This document shows, one piece after another, positions 32,559 through 40,562 of a stretch of 45,681 nucleotides of DNA. Source of the DNA: Polyangium sp. 15x6 (lineage in GTDB: Bacteria; Myxococcota_A; Polyangia; Polyangiales; Polyangiaceae). The stretch lies in assembly GCF_029960785.1 (NCBI RefSeq), contig NZ_JASBQE010000094.1, forward strand, positions 1-45,681, read 5' to 3'. Under the pieces are notes generated by a model. That model was not told the origin of the DNA. It saw only the letters and a list, made by a program, of their open reading frames with translations, and did not search any database. Made by a program: the position numbers and the translations under genes. Numbering within the stretch: position 1 is the stretch's first letter; every line of letters starts with the position of its first letter.

Positions 32559-34048
32559 AATCCGCTCTGCGACTTCCGTAGGAGCTGCATGAAGTAGTCG
32601 GGGCGTTGCCACTGCCCGTGGAAGTAGTAGTCGTAGTTGCGGTGGATGCCGGTGCCTTCGCCGAGGTCGTTCCAGGTCGCGATCACGAGCAACTCCGCGT
32701 CGCGCGTCTCCTCGAGCACCCGTGAAAAAACGACCGCGTCCTTGATGATCAGGTCGGTCTGGCGGGGAAGCTTTCCTGGATGATCGCGGCCCACCGCGTC
32801 CCACTTGACCATTGCGTGATCGATGACGTGGCCCTTCAGCGTCGAACGGCTGCGGCGCTCCGGGGAATTGAACGTGAACCACTGATAACGCGCGTCCGCC
32901 ACGCGCTCCATGGCCGCGTCTTCGAAATAAGCGGAGTCCGCGTCCACGAACGGCTCCTCCTGGAAGTCCGCGGCGAACATCTCCTTGAGCCTCGTGATGA
33001 GGGCCGCGGACTTGGTGCGAGGCAGGAGCGTCCCGGCGTTGTAGAAGTAAACGAAGGGTTTGCCCTTGAAGCGATACCAGTGGCGCTTGTCCACCTGCGA
33101 GAAGAAAGGCTTCCATTTCATCTCGTAGATTCGCTTCGCCGCCGCCTCCGTATCGTCGAGGTCAGGCTTCTGCTTCCACGCCTCGGAGAAGTAGGGCTGG
33201 CCCCAGGTCCAGGTGTCGTCGAAGAACGCGATCTTGATCGGATCCTCGAGGCTCGTGAGGGCCCGCGCGAGCGGCTCGAGCTTCTTGTCCTCGATGTCCG
33301 GGCCATACGTGTTGAGCAGCAAGAAATCCAGGCCCGCGTATTTCGCATCGACGAGCTCGCGCCGCCAGAAGCCGGGGTTGCTCGGCACGTAATAGCCGGC
33401 CTTCTTCTCGCCGAAGCCGAGCAGCGGGTGCTCCTCGGCCATGCCCGGCGCGTGCGTGTTCGCCCAGTCCATCTTGCAATTGACCTCGTTCGGGCAATTG
33501 AAGAAGTACATGAACACGGCGCCGACGTCGCGCTTCACCTTCTTGACCGGAGCCCCCGTGAGCTCGGGATGGTTTTCCCAGGGATCGGAATAGGCGAGCT
33601 GGCAGATCCGCTTCTCCTCCTCGCAGATCGACCGCACGACATCGATGCGACGGGTTCTCGCTTGGGTCGAAAGCTTCTCGGCCCAGCTCCGGACGATCTC
33701 CGCGCTCGGCTCCTTGCCCGTGATCTGGCAATACGCCGCGCGCACGAAGTTCTCCGGCGCGTGCCCGAGGTTGACATCGACGACCTCCGCGCGCTGGCAC
33801 GGACCGCTCCACTCGGGCTTGAGCTTGAACGGTCCGAGGTCCTTTTCGTCGATGGCATGATGCATGGCTCGCGCTCCCGCCGCTTGGGCCACCGGCCCCG
33901 TGCCCACCGCTGCCGCCGGGCCCTGCCGCGGATTGTCGATATGGCTCACCGTCTGGTCGAAGCAGCCCGAAAGGAGGCCGAGCATCAGCGCGACCGGCCC
34001 CCTGAGGGCCGCCCACCCGAGGCCGGTCGCGACGCTTCGCGGATTCAT
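32555..34048 (-). CDS. Putative glycosidase, DUF5010/GH99-like TIM barrel, copy 1
   Basis: A 497-residue exported protein (signal region ending LLSGCFD, probably a lipoprotein). Characteristic segments: KRDVGAVFMYFFNCP, DWANTHAPGM, the GYYVPSNPGFWRREL block, FLLLNTYGPD, KIAFFDDTWTWG, KPFVYFYNAG and, near the end, VIATWNDLGEGTGIHRNYDYY. The WNDxGEGTGI strand resembles the WNExxEST-type ending of GH99/GH71-like barrels, where acidic residues act in catalysis. I therefore infer a glycoside hydrolase, but its substrate and even activity are unproven. A paralogue lies at 35035. It overlaps the neighbouring genes by 4 bp at both ends (ATGA at 34045-34048 and 32555-32558), so these three genes are one translationally coupled unit. 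Confidence 0.65.
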   Translation of the reverse strand: MNPRSVATGLGWAALRGPVALMLGLLSGCFDQTVSHIDNPRQGPAAAVGTGPVAQAAGARAMHHAIDEKDLGPFKLKPEWSGPCQRAEVVDVNLGHAPENFVRAAYCQITGKEPSAEIVRSWAEKLSTQARTRRIDVVRSICEEEKRICQLAYSDPWENHPELTGAPVKKVKRDVGAVFMYFFNCPNEVNCKMDWANTHAPGMAEEHPLLGFGEKKAGYYVPSNPGFWRRELVDAKYAGLDFLLLNTYGPDIEDKKLEPLARALTSLEDPIKIAFFDDTWTWGQPYFSEAWKQKPDLDDTEAAAKRIYEMKWKPFFSQVDKRHWYRFKGKPFVYFYNAGTLLPRTKSAALITRLKEMFAADFQEEPFVDADSAYFEDAAMERVADARYQWFTFNSPERRSRSTLKGHVIDHAMVKWDAVGRDHPGKLPRQTDLIIKDAVVFSRVLEETRDAELLVIATWNDLGEGTGIHRNYDYYFHGQWQRPDYFMQLLRKSQSGL

Positions 34049-34845
34049 TTGCCGATGGGACCGGTCGGCGCCGTGCCCGAGAACAGGGTCACCTCGTCGA
34101 TCCAGATATCGAAATCGGGGCCCGGCGTGATCCAGCTCAGGCCGAGGATGACGTCCTTGACCTGCACCGATCCTGCGAGCTCGTTCCATTTGATGGTGTA
34201 TTGCTTCCACTCCGACGTCAGCGTGATGTTCTTTCCGGGGTGGTTGTAGCAATTCGTCTCGCAGTCGCCGCCGTCCGCCTTGGCCTGCGTCGCCGGGTGC
34301 ACGGCCTGGACCCTGAGCGCGTTGTCGGCGCCGGCGGTGCCCTTCGCCCAGAACGAGATGCCGTCGAAGGCCGCAATGCCGGCACACGCCCCGTTCGCGT
34401 CTTTCAGGCCGAAGCCGAAGCCCGCGCCGAATCCGCCCTCGGTCGGCGCCTTGACGCCGGTGGCGCTCACGTGGCCGGCCATGGTCGTCGTGACGGCGCC
34501 CTCGCCTTCGCGGGCAATCTTGTCGAAGTTGACGGCGTCCGTATCCGCGAACGAGTACCAGCCGGGGAAAGCCATATCGGTCTCGAAGTCGTCCACGAAC
34601 GCATCATCGACGGTCAGCACGCGCACGTTGTCGTCGCAAACGCTGGGCGTCGACGAGCCGCCGCCACCGCCGCTGCCGCCCGCGCTGCTCGACGAGCTGC
34701 TTCCGCCGCCACTTCCGCTGCTGCTGGCGCTCCCGGCGCCTGCGCCTCCGTTGGGATCGCCGGTGCCCGACGAGCACGCCGACGCCAACGCCAAGGTGCA
34801 AACGACCGTATAGATGGACACGTGCAACGCAGGAATACGCTTCAT
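34045..34845 (-). CDS. CBM-like lipoprotein with Ser/Gly linker
   Basis: A 266-residue protein with signal ending ALASAC, a Ser/Gly linker to about residue 65 and a jelly-roll domain: DDFETDMAFPGWYSF, FDGISFWAKGTAG, a C-x3-C pair in GGDCETNCYNHPGKNI, EWKQYTIKWNEL and the closing FDIWIDEVTLF. The domain resembles CBM11/CIA30-like sugar binders; the Cys pair with a following His recurs in the lipoprotein at 36433. It is the first gene of the unit that includes the DUF5010-like gene, the Cys-rich lipoprotein and the two barrels. A GTAAA-core motif lies about 115 bases upstream. Confidence 0.75.
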   Translation of the reverse strand: MKRIPALHVSIYTVVCTLALASACSSGTGDPNGGAGAGSASSSGSGGGSSSSSSAGGSGGGGGSSTPSVCDDNVRVLTVDDAFVDDFETDMAFPGWYSFADTDAVNFDKIAREGEGAVTTTMAGHVSATGVKAPTEGGFGAGFGFGLKDANGACAGIAAFDGISFWAKGTAGADNALRVQAVHPATQAKADGGDCETNCYNHPGKNITLTSEWKQYTIKWNELAGSVQVKDVILGLSWITPGPDFDIWIDEVTLFSGTAPTGPIGK

Positions 34846-34956
34846 GGTCTCGCCCCGTTCCTTGCAAGTTTCGAGAGTTCGTCGCTGTCGTGAACAGCTC
34901 GTGTACAGATTCAGCGAACTCCGCAGGCACCGTCAATGCGAATCATGGTCAAACAT

Positions 34957-34970
34957 CAGCATTTACTCGG
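34957..34970 (-). promoter_or_regulatory. CCGAGTAAATGCTG motif (minus strand) upstream of the CBM-like lipoprotein
   Basis: It shares AGTAAATG with the motifs at 14234 and 37277 and lies 112-125 bases before the start at 34845. CGGTAAAAC occurs nearby at 34992 on the plus strand. The 189-bp gap holds no other recognised element. Confidence 0.35.
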
Positions 34971-35034
34971 GGTGCAATTCGGCTGCGCCAGCGGTAAAAC
35001 TGAAACCATGCTCGAAGTGGGCACGAGGCCACTT

Positions 35035-36429
35035 CTACGGCTCACATTGCGCGGCGCGCAAAATGCTCATGAAGGCGTGGGGCGTGAGCCACTTCCCCTG
35101 GTGGTAGTAGTCGTAGTTGCGGTGGATGCCGGTGCCCTCCCCGAGGTCGTTCCACGTGGCAAACACCGCCAGATCGGACACCGCGGAGCTTTCGAGGGCC
35201 TCTTCGAGGAGCTCCGGGCCCTTCACGAGCCGATCGGTCTGGGTCGCAAGATCGCCCGGGCGATCACGCCCCAGCGAATCCCACTTCACCATGAAGTGGT
35301 CGTGCGTCACGCCTTTGAGGTCGAAGTGGCTGTCCTCGTCACCGAACGTGTCCCAGATGAACTGCGAATCCGCGACGGCCAGTGTGCCGGGATCCAGGAA
35401 AAACGCGCGATCCACGGCGACGAACGGCTCGACGCCGAAATCCGCGGCGAAAAGCTCCTTGAGCCGAGCCAAAACGCCCGCCGCTACGCTCAGGGGCTTC
35501 AGCGTGCCCGCGTTGTAGAAATAGATGAACGGGCGATCCTCGACGAGGTACCAGTGCTCGCGCGCGATCGCCTGGAAAAACGGCTTCCACTTCGCCTGAT
35601 AGATCACCTGCGCCGCGGCGTCGGTGTCGTCGAGATTGGGGGCGACGTTCCAGGGCGGCGGCTGCTGCGGCCGCCCCCAGGACCAGGTGTCATCGAAGAG
35701 CGCAATCTGGATGCCTCCGCCCATGTCGGCGAGCGCCTCGCTCAACCTGCCGAGCCTGCCGATATCCGGTCCGTACGTATTCACGAGCAGGAACTGGAGC
35801 CCCGCCCAGCGCGCATCGTAGAGCTCGCGCTTCCAGAACCCGGCGTTGTCCGGATGGTAGTAGCCCTCCGCCGCCGCGCCGAACGCGTAGAGCCGATGGG
35901 TCGAATCCATTCCCCTCGCGTGGGTATTGGCCCAATCGAGGTCGCAATTGACGCCGCCGGGGCACTCACTGAAGAACATCAGGACCGCGCCCACATCGCG
36001 CTGCGTCTTCCGCACGCACGGCGTCGTCAGCAGCACCTGCTCCTTCCAGGGATCGGAATACGATAAAGGACACACCTTGCCCGCATCCTTGCAAAGGCGG
36101 CGCACGACGTCGATCCGCCTTACCCAGTCACGGGTCCGGAGTTCGTCGGAGAATGTCGCGATCAGCTCGGCGCTCGGCTCCGCGCCGTGAATCTGGCAGT
36201 GCGCCGCGCGGACGAACGCTTCGGGGGTGTGACCGAGGTTCACGTCGATCGTCGCTCGCGCTGCGCAGGGGCCGTCGAACTCGGCTCGAAGCTCGAAATC
36301 GACGTTCTCCGGGAGCGCCGTGGGAGGCGGGGTCGGACGGAGGTCGTCCGTGGGATCGTACGAACCCCGCCCGCAGCCGCAAAGGAGCGAAAGGAGTGCA
36401 AAGGAGCGAACGAGGGCACGGGCGCGCAT
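35035..36429 (-). CDS. Putative glycosidase, DUF5010/GH99-like TIM barrel lipoprotein, copy 2
   Basis: A 464-residue protein with a lipoprotein signal ending LLCGCGRG. It is a paralogue of 32555-34048, with the same ordered segments: FDGPCAARATIDVNLGH, KTQRDVGAVLMFFSECP, DLDWANTHARGM, YYHPDNAGFWKREL, FLLVNTYGPD, IALFDDTWSWG, FIYFYNAGTL, FATWNDLGEGTGIHRNYDYYHQGKW. The repeated CP/NC cysteines suggest disulphides. Its start lies 3 bp past the stop of the CBM-like lipoprotein gene at 36433, giving a second lipoprotein-plus-glycosidase pair with the same order as 34045/32555. This suggests duplication of the pair, not of single genes. Confidence 0.65.
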   Translation of the reverse strand: MRARALVRSFALLSLLCGCGRGSYDPTDDLRPTPPPTALPENVDFELRAEFDGPCAARATIDVNLGHTPEAFVRAAHCQIHGAEPSAELIATFSDELRTRDWVRRIDVVRRLCKDAGKVCPLSYSDPWKEQVLLTTPCVRKTQRDVGAVLMFFSECPGGVNCDLDWANTHARGMDSTHRLYAFGAAAEGYYHPDNAGFWKRELYDARWAGLQFLLVNTYGPDIGRLGRLSEALADMGGGIQIALFDDTWSWGRPQQPPPWNVAPNLDDTDAAAQVIYQAKWKPFFQAIAREHWYLVEDRPFIYFYNAGTLKPLSVAAGVLARLKELFAADFGVEPFVAVDRAFFLDPGTLAVADSQFIWDTFGDEDSHFDLKGVTHDHFMVKWDSLGRDRPGDLATQTDRLVKGPELLEEALESSAVSDLAVFATWNDLGEGTGIHRNYDYYHQGKWLTPHAFMSILRAAQCEP

Positions 36430-36432
36430 GGT

Positions 36433-37179
36433 TCACTCGATGAAGGCAACGTCATCGATCGTGAAGTCCCACGTGACCGCGTCCTTGGAAGTCCAGTTCA
36501 AGCCGACGAGCGCCTTCGTATCCAGCTTGGCCTTGTCGCCCCATCCGAGCTGCTTCAGGTCGCTCCACTTGAACTCGTAGGTCTTCATCTCCGCCGAAAG
36601 GTTGGTGATGATGACCGTGAAATGGTCGTAACATTTCTTGCAACGACCGAACTCCGGCATCGTGTCCACCGTGGCCACGAGGAACTTCATCGGCGTGGAG
36701 CCGGACGCTTTGAAACGGATGCCCTTGTACTTCGTGCCGTCCACCGGGGTGAGCAGCTGCGCGCCGCACAGGTTCGTGCCGATCCCGCCGCCCCATTCGG
36801 TATATCCCTTCCCCGTCGTGTGGATCGCCCCGTTCTCGATCGCGCTCGTGAACTCCTCGACCGAAGGCGGCTTCTTCACGCCGCCGGTCTTGTCGCTGTA
36901 CACGAACCAGCTCCCCGGCGGCTCGATCGTGGGCAGGTTCGAAATGCCGCCGCCGTCCCAGATCATGGGGCCCGTGGGCACGACGGGATCGGGGACTGGC
37001 AAGTCGCCCCGAGCCGCGGCGGGCGTCGCGTCCGAGGAGCCTGCTCCCGACGAGGAATTCTCACATGGACAAGGCGGGCACGGTTGCACGGCGCCTTGGG
37101 GACCGATACAGCCGACGGCCGGGCCGCCGGCGGCCAGCACGACGAGCACGATGGCAAGACCAGCGCGGAAGGAGCTCAT
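36433..37179 (-). CDS. CBM-like lipoprotein
   Basis: A 248-residue protein; the signal ends PAVGC, followed by a Cys/Pro-rich stretch (PCPPCPC) and a linker to about residue 70. The domain GSWFVYSDKTGG, YKGIRFKASG, the C-x2-C in GRCKKCYDHFTV, MKTYEFKWSDL and WDFTIDDVAFIE follows the jelly-roll plan of the lipoprotein at 34045. Start ATG 37179 gives the signal peptide; a longer open frame upstream is not signal-like. The promoter region holds a TATTAT (minus strand, 37262-37267) and the GTAAA motif. It is co-transcribed with the glycosidase-like gene 35035-36429. Confidence 0.7.
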   Translation of the reverse strand: MSSFRAGLAIVLVVLAAGGPAVGCIGPQGAVQPCPPCPCENSSSGAGSSDATPAAARGDLPVPDPVVPTGPMIWDGGGISNLPTIEPPGSWFVYSDKTGGVKKPPSVEEFTSAIENGAIHTTGKGYTEWGGGIGTNLCGAQLLTPVDGTKYKGIRFKASGSTPMKFLVATVDTMPEFGRCKKCYDHFTVIITNLSAEMKTYEFKWSDLKQLGWGDKAKLDTKALVGLNWTSKDAVTWDFTIDDVAFIE

Positions 37180-37276
37180 ACCCTGACTCGCGTCGCTTTG
37201 GATGGCGTTTGCGTGTACGCCCACCCTCCCTACCACGCGCGCAGGAGCGGCCCCAAGCAAAATAATAGGCAAATTG

Positions 37277-37290
37277 GGTCATTTACTGCG
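37277..37290 (-). promoter_or_regulatory. CGCAGTAAATGACC motif (minus strand) with TATTAT downstream
   Basis: The match to 14234-14247 is 13 of 14 bases. It lies 98-111 bases before ATG 37179 and 10 bp upstream of TATTAT (37262-37267), i.e. at about the -25 to -35 position of that promoter. Confidence 0.45.
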
Positions 37291-37357
37291 CGGCGTCGCC
37301 GTGGACGCGAGGCGCGCGGCCCCCGCGGATCCCCCATGTCCGCGGGGCCATTGCAGG

Positions 37358-37942
37358 TTACTCGATGCGGCAGGCCTCCTCGAAATCGAGGCGCGGATTG
37401 CGCGGGAAGAGCTTCGCCGGGTCGCCGTGGCCGAGGTTGACGAGGAGGATCGATTTCCACGGCACGTCGGCGAAAAACGCCGCGTCGACCTTCTCCCGGT
37501 CGAAGCCGGCCATCGGCCCGCAGTCGAGCCCGAGCGCGCGCGCAGCCAGGATCAAATAGCCGGCCTGGAGCGAGGCGTTTTGCAGAAGCAGAAAGTCGCG
37601 CTGCTCCTGCGGCATCGCGGCGAGGGCCTCGCCCATCGTCGGGCGCGCCGGGAAGAGCTTCGGCATCTTCTCGTGGAAGCGCGTGTCGTATGCGATGATC
37701 GCCGTGACGGGCGCGCTCATGGTCTTTTCGACGTTCCCCTCGGCGAGGCAGGGGCGCAGGCGCTCCTTCGCCTCGGGGCTCTTCACGAAGACGATCCGCG
37801 CCGGCACGCTGTTGGCCGCGGTCGGCCCGAGGCGCAGGGCCTCGTAAAGGCGGTGCAGGGTCGCGTCGTCGATGGGCTCGGCGAGCCAGCCATTGTGGGT
37901 ACGTGCTTCGACGAAAATCTGCTGGAGGAGATGGTCGCTCAT
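37358..37942 (-). CDS. rutE: RutE-like nitroreductase-family oxidoreductase (malonic semialdehyde reductase type)
   Basis: A 194-residue FMN-dependent nitroreductase-family protein that follows E. coli RutE closely: [106 protein letters not shown]. RutE reduces malonic semialdehyde to 3-hydroxypropionate in uracil breakdown. None of the other rut genes is here, so the physiological substrate may differ. It lies 38 bp downstream of the doxX-like gene and is likely controlled with it by the divergent LysR gene. Confidence 0.85.
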   Translation of the reverse strand: MSDHLLQQIFVEARTHNGWLAEPIDDATLHRLYEALRLGPTAANSVPARIVFVKSPEAKERLRPCLAEGNVEKTMSAPVTAIIAYDTRFHEKMPKLFPARPTMGEALAAMPQEQRDFLLLQNASLQAGYLILAARALGLDCGPMAGFDREKVDAAFFADVPWKSILLVNLGHGDPAKLFPRNPRLDFEEACRIE

Positions 37943-37980
37943 GGGGCCTCGTGGAGTGGGAGGTGGGGGACGCAGTCCAT

Positions 37981-38409
37981 TCAGATCGCGAGGGCGGGCT
38001 TGCCGATGCGGGCTTCGGCCTCGCGCTTCGCTTCGCTCGGAAGCTTGCGGCTCTCGGGGCGGAGCGCCCACGAGGCGGCGGCGACGGCGACGAGGACGAG
38101 CGGCGTGATCACCTTGCCAGCGGGATCGCCGCTCACGGCGTGAGAGAACGCGGCGCCGGTGAGATCAAAAAAGATGCCGGCGTACGCCCACTCCTTGAGG
38201 CGGGGGAAGCGGGGGGCGAGCAGCGCGACGGCGCCGAGCACCTTCCACACGCCGAGGATGGTGGCGAAGTAGGCCGGATAGCCGAGGTGCGTCATGCCCT
38301 CCAGGACCTGCGGAGACCCGGAAAAATCGGCGACGCCGCCCGCGGCGAACGCAAATCCGAGGAGACCCGTCGAGACCCAGTAACCGATCGTTCGTGCCTT
38401 GTCGTTCAT
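37981..38409 (-). CDS. DoxX-like integral membrane protein
   Basis: A 142-residue protein with four hydrophobic segments ([64 protein letters not shown]) and the GGVxxF and WKxLGAxALL motifs of the DoxX/DoxD-like family. Members are small membrane proteins linked to redox stress or quinone chemistry in some species. The gene leads a two-gene operon with the rutE-like gene and is divergent from a LysR regulator across 77 bp that contain a dyad. Confidence 0.85.
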   Translation of the reverse strand: MNDKARTIGYWVSTGLLGFAFAAGGVADFSGSPQVLEGMTHLGYPAYFATILGVWKVLGAVALLAPRFPRLKEWAYAGIFFDLTGAAFSHAVSGDPAGKVITPLVLVAVAAASWALRPESRKLPSEAKREAEARIGKPALAI

Positions 38410-38415
38410 GAACAG

Positions 38416-38449
38416 GCATTGTCAGTCCTGCGGGCGCCTGTAACAATGC
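38416..38449. promoter_or_regulatory. GCATTGT-N20-ACAATGC dyad between doxX-like and lysR genes
   Basis: Perfect 7-bp inverted arms (38416-38422 and 38443-38449) in the 77-bp divergent gap. The position suits a LysR-type binding site, although the spacing is longer than the usual T-N11-A core. Confidence 0.45.
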
Positions 38450-38486
38450 ATCAACAATTGGAAGCACCTGACAGGATTTGATCCAG

Positions 38487-39437
38487 ATGGACGACCCCCT
38501 CGAGACCTCCGAGCTCCTCGCCTTCTCGAAGGCCGTGGAAGCGCGATCGCTCTCCCGCGCCGCCGCCGAGCTCGGCGTCCCCCGCGCCACCATCAGCCGT
38601 CGCCTCGCGCGGCTGGAGGAGCGGCTCGGGGTGCGCCTGCTCCGCCGCACCACACGCAGCCTCGTCCTCACCGACGCGGGCGAGGCGCTCCACCGACACG
38701 CCCGCATCGTGCTCGACGCCGTCCACCACGCCGAGGCGAGCGTGCGCAAGACCGACGACGCCGTCCGCGGCGAGCTGCGCGTCTCGGTGCCGCCGATGAC
38801 CGGCACGAGCTTCAGCGCGATGATCTGCGACTTCGCGCGGCGTTACCCCGAGGTCCGGATCCACGTTCACAGCACGACCCAGCACGTCGACCTCCAGCGC
38901 GGCGGTTACGACGTGGCGCTCCGCGCCACCACCGCGCTCGAGCCCGGCCTCGTCGCCCGGACGCTCGCGCGCGAGCCCACCCTCGCGGTCGCCTCGCCCG
39001 CCTACCTCGAAGCCCACGGCACGCCGCGCAATCGCCGCGATCTCCGCCACCACCGCTGCCTCATGGGGTTTGCCCGAGGGGAGCTGCCGCAGACGCAATG
39101 GCCGTTCTCCGGCGGCAAATTCCAGGTCGAGGGCGCGCTCTTCGCGAACGACGTCTACCTGCTCTGCGACGCCGCGCTCGAAGGCCTCGGGATCGCGCTC
39201 TTGCCGCTGATACTGGCGCACCCGCACCTCGAGAGCGGCGCGCTCGTGCACGTGCTCCCGGGCGCGCTCCAGGGGGAGTCGCACATCGCGGTGGTCTATC
39301 CGGAGCGGGAATTCATGCCTCCGCAGGTGCGTGCGTTCATCGACGCATTGGTGGCATGGGCGCCGGAGCTCGTCGCGCGGACGAACGCACCGATGCCGAA
39401 GCGGGCGGTGAAGAAGCGCGTCGGCAAAAGCGCGTGA
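38487..39437 (+). CDS. LysR-family transcriptional regulator
   Basis: A 316-residue protein. The N-terminal winged helix-turn-helix is at residues 8-66: LLAFSKAVEARSLSRAAAEL, VPRATISRRLARLEERLGVRLL and RRTTRSLVLTDAGEAL. The co-inducer domain follows, with the ELRVSVPPMTG start and DVALRATTALEPGLVARTL. This resembles the CrgA/AaeR-like group of LysR proteins. ATG 38487 places the helix-turn-helix at the usual distance from the N terminus, and the in-frame TTG at 38478 is less likely. It is divergent from the doxX-like/rutE-like operon, its probable target. Confidence 0.95.
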   Translation: MDDPLETSELLAFSKAVEARSLSRAAAELGVPRATISRRLARLEERLGVRLLRRTTRSLVLTDAGEALHRHARIVLDAVHHAEASVRKTDDAVRGELRVSVPPMTGTSFSAMICDFARRYPEVRIHVHSTTQHVDLQRGGYDVALRATTALEPGLVARTLAREPTLAVASPAYLEAHGTPRNRRDLRHHRCLMGFARGELPQTQWPFSGGKFQVEGALFANDVYLLCDAALEGLGIALLPLILAHPHLESGALVHVLPGALQGESHIAVVYPEREFMPPQVRAFIDALVAWAPELVARTNAPMPKRAVKKRVGKSA

Positions 39438-39503
39438 CGGGCCGCTTTGCGGCTTCACAGTTCTTCACGCCGTGCCTCGCCTCCGTACCCTATCTTCGGG
39501 GCC

Positions 39504-39845
39504 ATGAGCCGCGAGAGCATCGACAAGGAAAAAGCGCGCCGCGCCGCCAAGCACCCCGATCGTCCCGGCGAGGAGTGCCGCGCCGAGCCTGGGCTATATA
39601 CGCCGGTCGTCGATCGAGCGAGGTGCGAGGGCAAACGTGATTGCGTGGAGGTTTGCCCGTACGGCGTCTTCGAGGTGCGGCGCATGGATGATGCGGATTT
39701 CAACGCGCTCGGGTTCTTCGCGCGTTTGAAGAGCCGCGCGCACGGCAGGCAAACCGCCTATACGCCGAACGCGGATCAGTGCAAAGCCTGCGGGCTGTGC
39801 GTGGTCGCCTGCCCCGAGAAGGCCATCGAGCTCGTTCGCAAATAG
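39504..39845 (+). CDS. Ferredoxin with two cluster motifs, one lacking a Cys
   Basis: A 113-residue protein. The C-terminal motif is complete, CKACGLCVVACP (Cys 93, 96, 99, 103). The first is CEGKRDCVEVCP (Cys 41, 47, 51): the second Cys of a standard C-x2-C-x2-C-x3-CP motif is missing, as in proteins that hold a 3Fe-4S or labile cluster, unless Cys25 helps. Between them lies an insertion of about 40 residues with basic residues (FARLKSRAHGRQ). It is a soluble electron carrier; its partner is unknown. It follows the LysR gene on the same strand after 66 bp. Confidence 0.88.
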   Translation: MSRESIDKEKARRAAKHPDRPGEECRAEPGLYTPVVDRARCEGKRDCVEVCPYGVFEVRRMDDADFNALGFFARLKSRAHGRQTAYTPNADQCKACGLCVVACPEKAIELVRK

Positions 39846-39907
39846 CCCCGGCGAGCCGCTCGCGCCAAACATGGTCCAGAGCCGTTAACAATCCCAAATG
39901 CTGCCTT

Positions 39908-39922
39908 CATGAGCGGCTCATG
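39908..39922. promoter_or_regulatory. Palindrome CATGAG-CGG-CTCATG
   Basis: A perfect 6-bp-arm dyad in the 170-bp gap between the ferredoxin gene and the Pro-rich protein gene. It could be an operator or a small hairpin. A similar GCGAG-CCG-CTCGC hairpin follows the ferredoxin stop at 39851-39863. Confidence 0.3.
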
Positions 39923-40015
39923 CCGCGGGCGCAGGCTGTGTTCGTCGGTCGAGGAGCCTGTTCGAGCAGTCCTCCGCGGCCAGGACATTGTAGCGAATCC
40001 AGATGGAGGTCGGCG

Positions 40016-40555
40016 ATGCGGCAGAAACGACGTGCCTTTGCGTGGACCACGTTGATGGCCATCGTGCCGGGGGTTGCTCTTGCGCAATCGGCTCCGCCCG
40101 CGGCAGGACAGCCGCACAAACCGGGAATCGAGGCCGCGCCCCACGGCGGGCGGGGCGGGAAGCCCGGCGAAGGTCATGATCCGACCGCGCGCAGGCCCGG
40201 AGAGCCCGCGAAGCCCGCGGAGCCGCCGGCGAAGCCCGGGGATACGCTCCGCCCTGGGCCGCCGGATGCGGGCGCGCCGCCCGCGCCTCGACGGGAGGAA
40301 GACCAAGGGCGCGCCGCCCGGCGCAAAGCCCAGGTCGACAAGGAGCGGCCCGCGGTGGAGGCGTCGCTCAAACGCCGGCCGATGGATGAAGCGCTCCAGC
40401 AGGAGATGAAGCACCACGCCGAACGTATCGCGCGGCTCGAGCGGATCCAGAAGCTCGCCGAGCAGTCCGGCGACACGGCCACGGCCGAGCGGGCGAAGAA
40501 GGTCCTGGAACAGGAAAACGCGCGTTATTCGAAGTTCATCCAGTCACGAAAGTAG
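40016..40555 (+). CDS. Exported Pro-rich protein with C-terminal coiled coil
   Basis: A 179-residue protein. GGAGGT at 40005-40010 sets the start at 40016. A signal peptide ends with GVALAQ, then follows a Pro/Gly/Ala-rich segment (residues 30-100) with repeated EPAKPAEPPAKPGD, and a charged helical tail, LQQEMKHHAERIARLERIQKLAEQ, likely to form a coiled coil (residues 120-175). It looks periplasmic. No family was recognised. It ends 7 bp before the next small lipoprotein gene, so the two form an operon. Confidence 0.7.
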   Translation: MRQKRRAFAWTTLMAIVPGVALAQSAPPAAGQPHKPGIEAAPHGGRGGKPGEGHDPTARRPGEPAKPAEPPAKPGDTLRPGPPDAGAPPAPRREEDQGRAARRKAQVDKERPAVEASLKRRPMDEALQQEMKHHAERIARLERIQKLAEQSGDTATAERAKKVLEQENARYSKFIQSRK

Positions 40556-40562
40556 GCGATTC

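Noticed and set aside
13704-37179. Secondary-metabolite gene cluster
   Set aside because: No polyketide synthase, peptide synthetase, terpene or RiPP genes; the content is carbohydrate-related.
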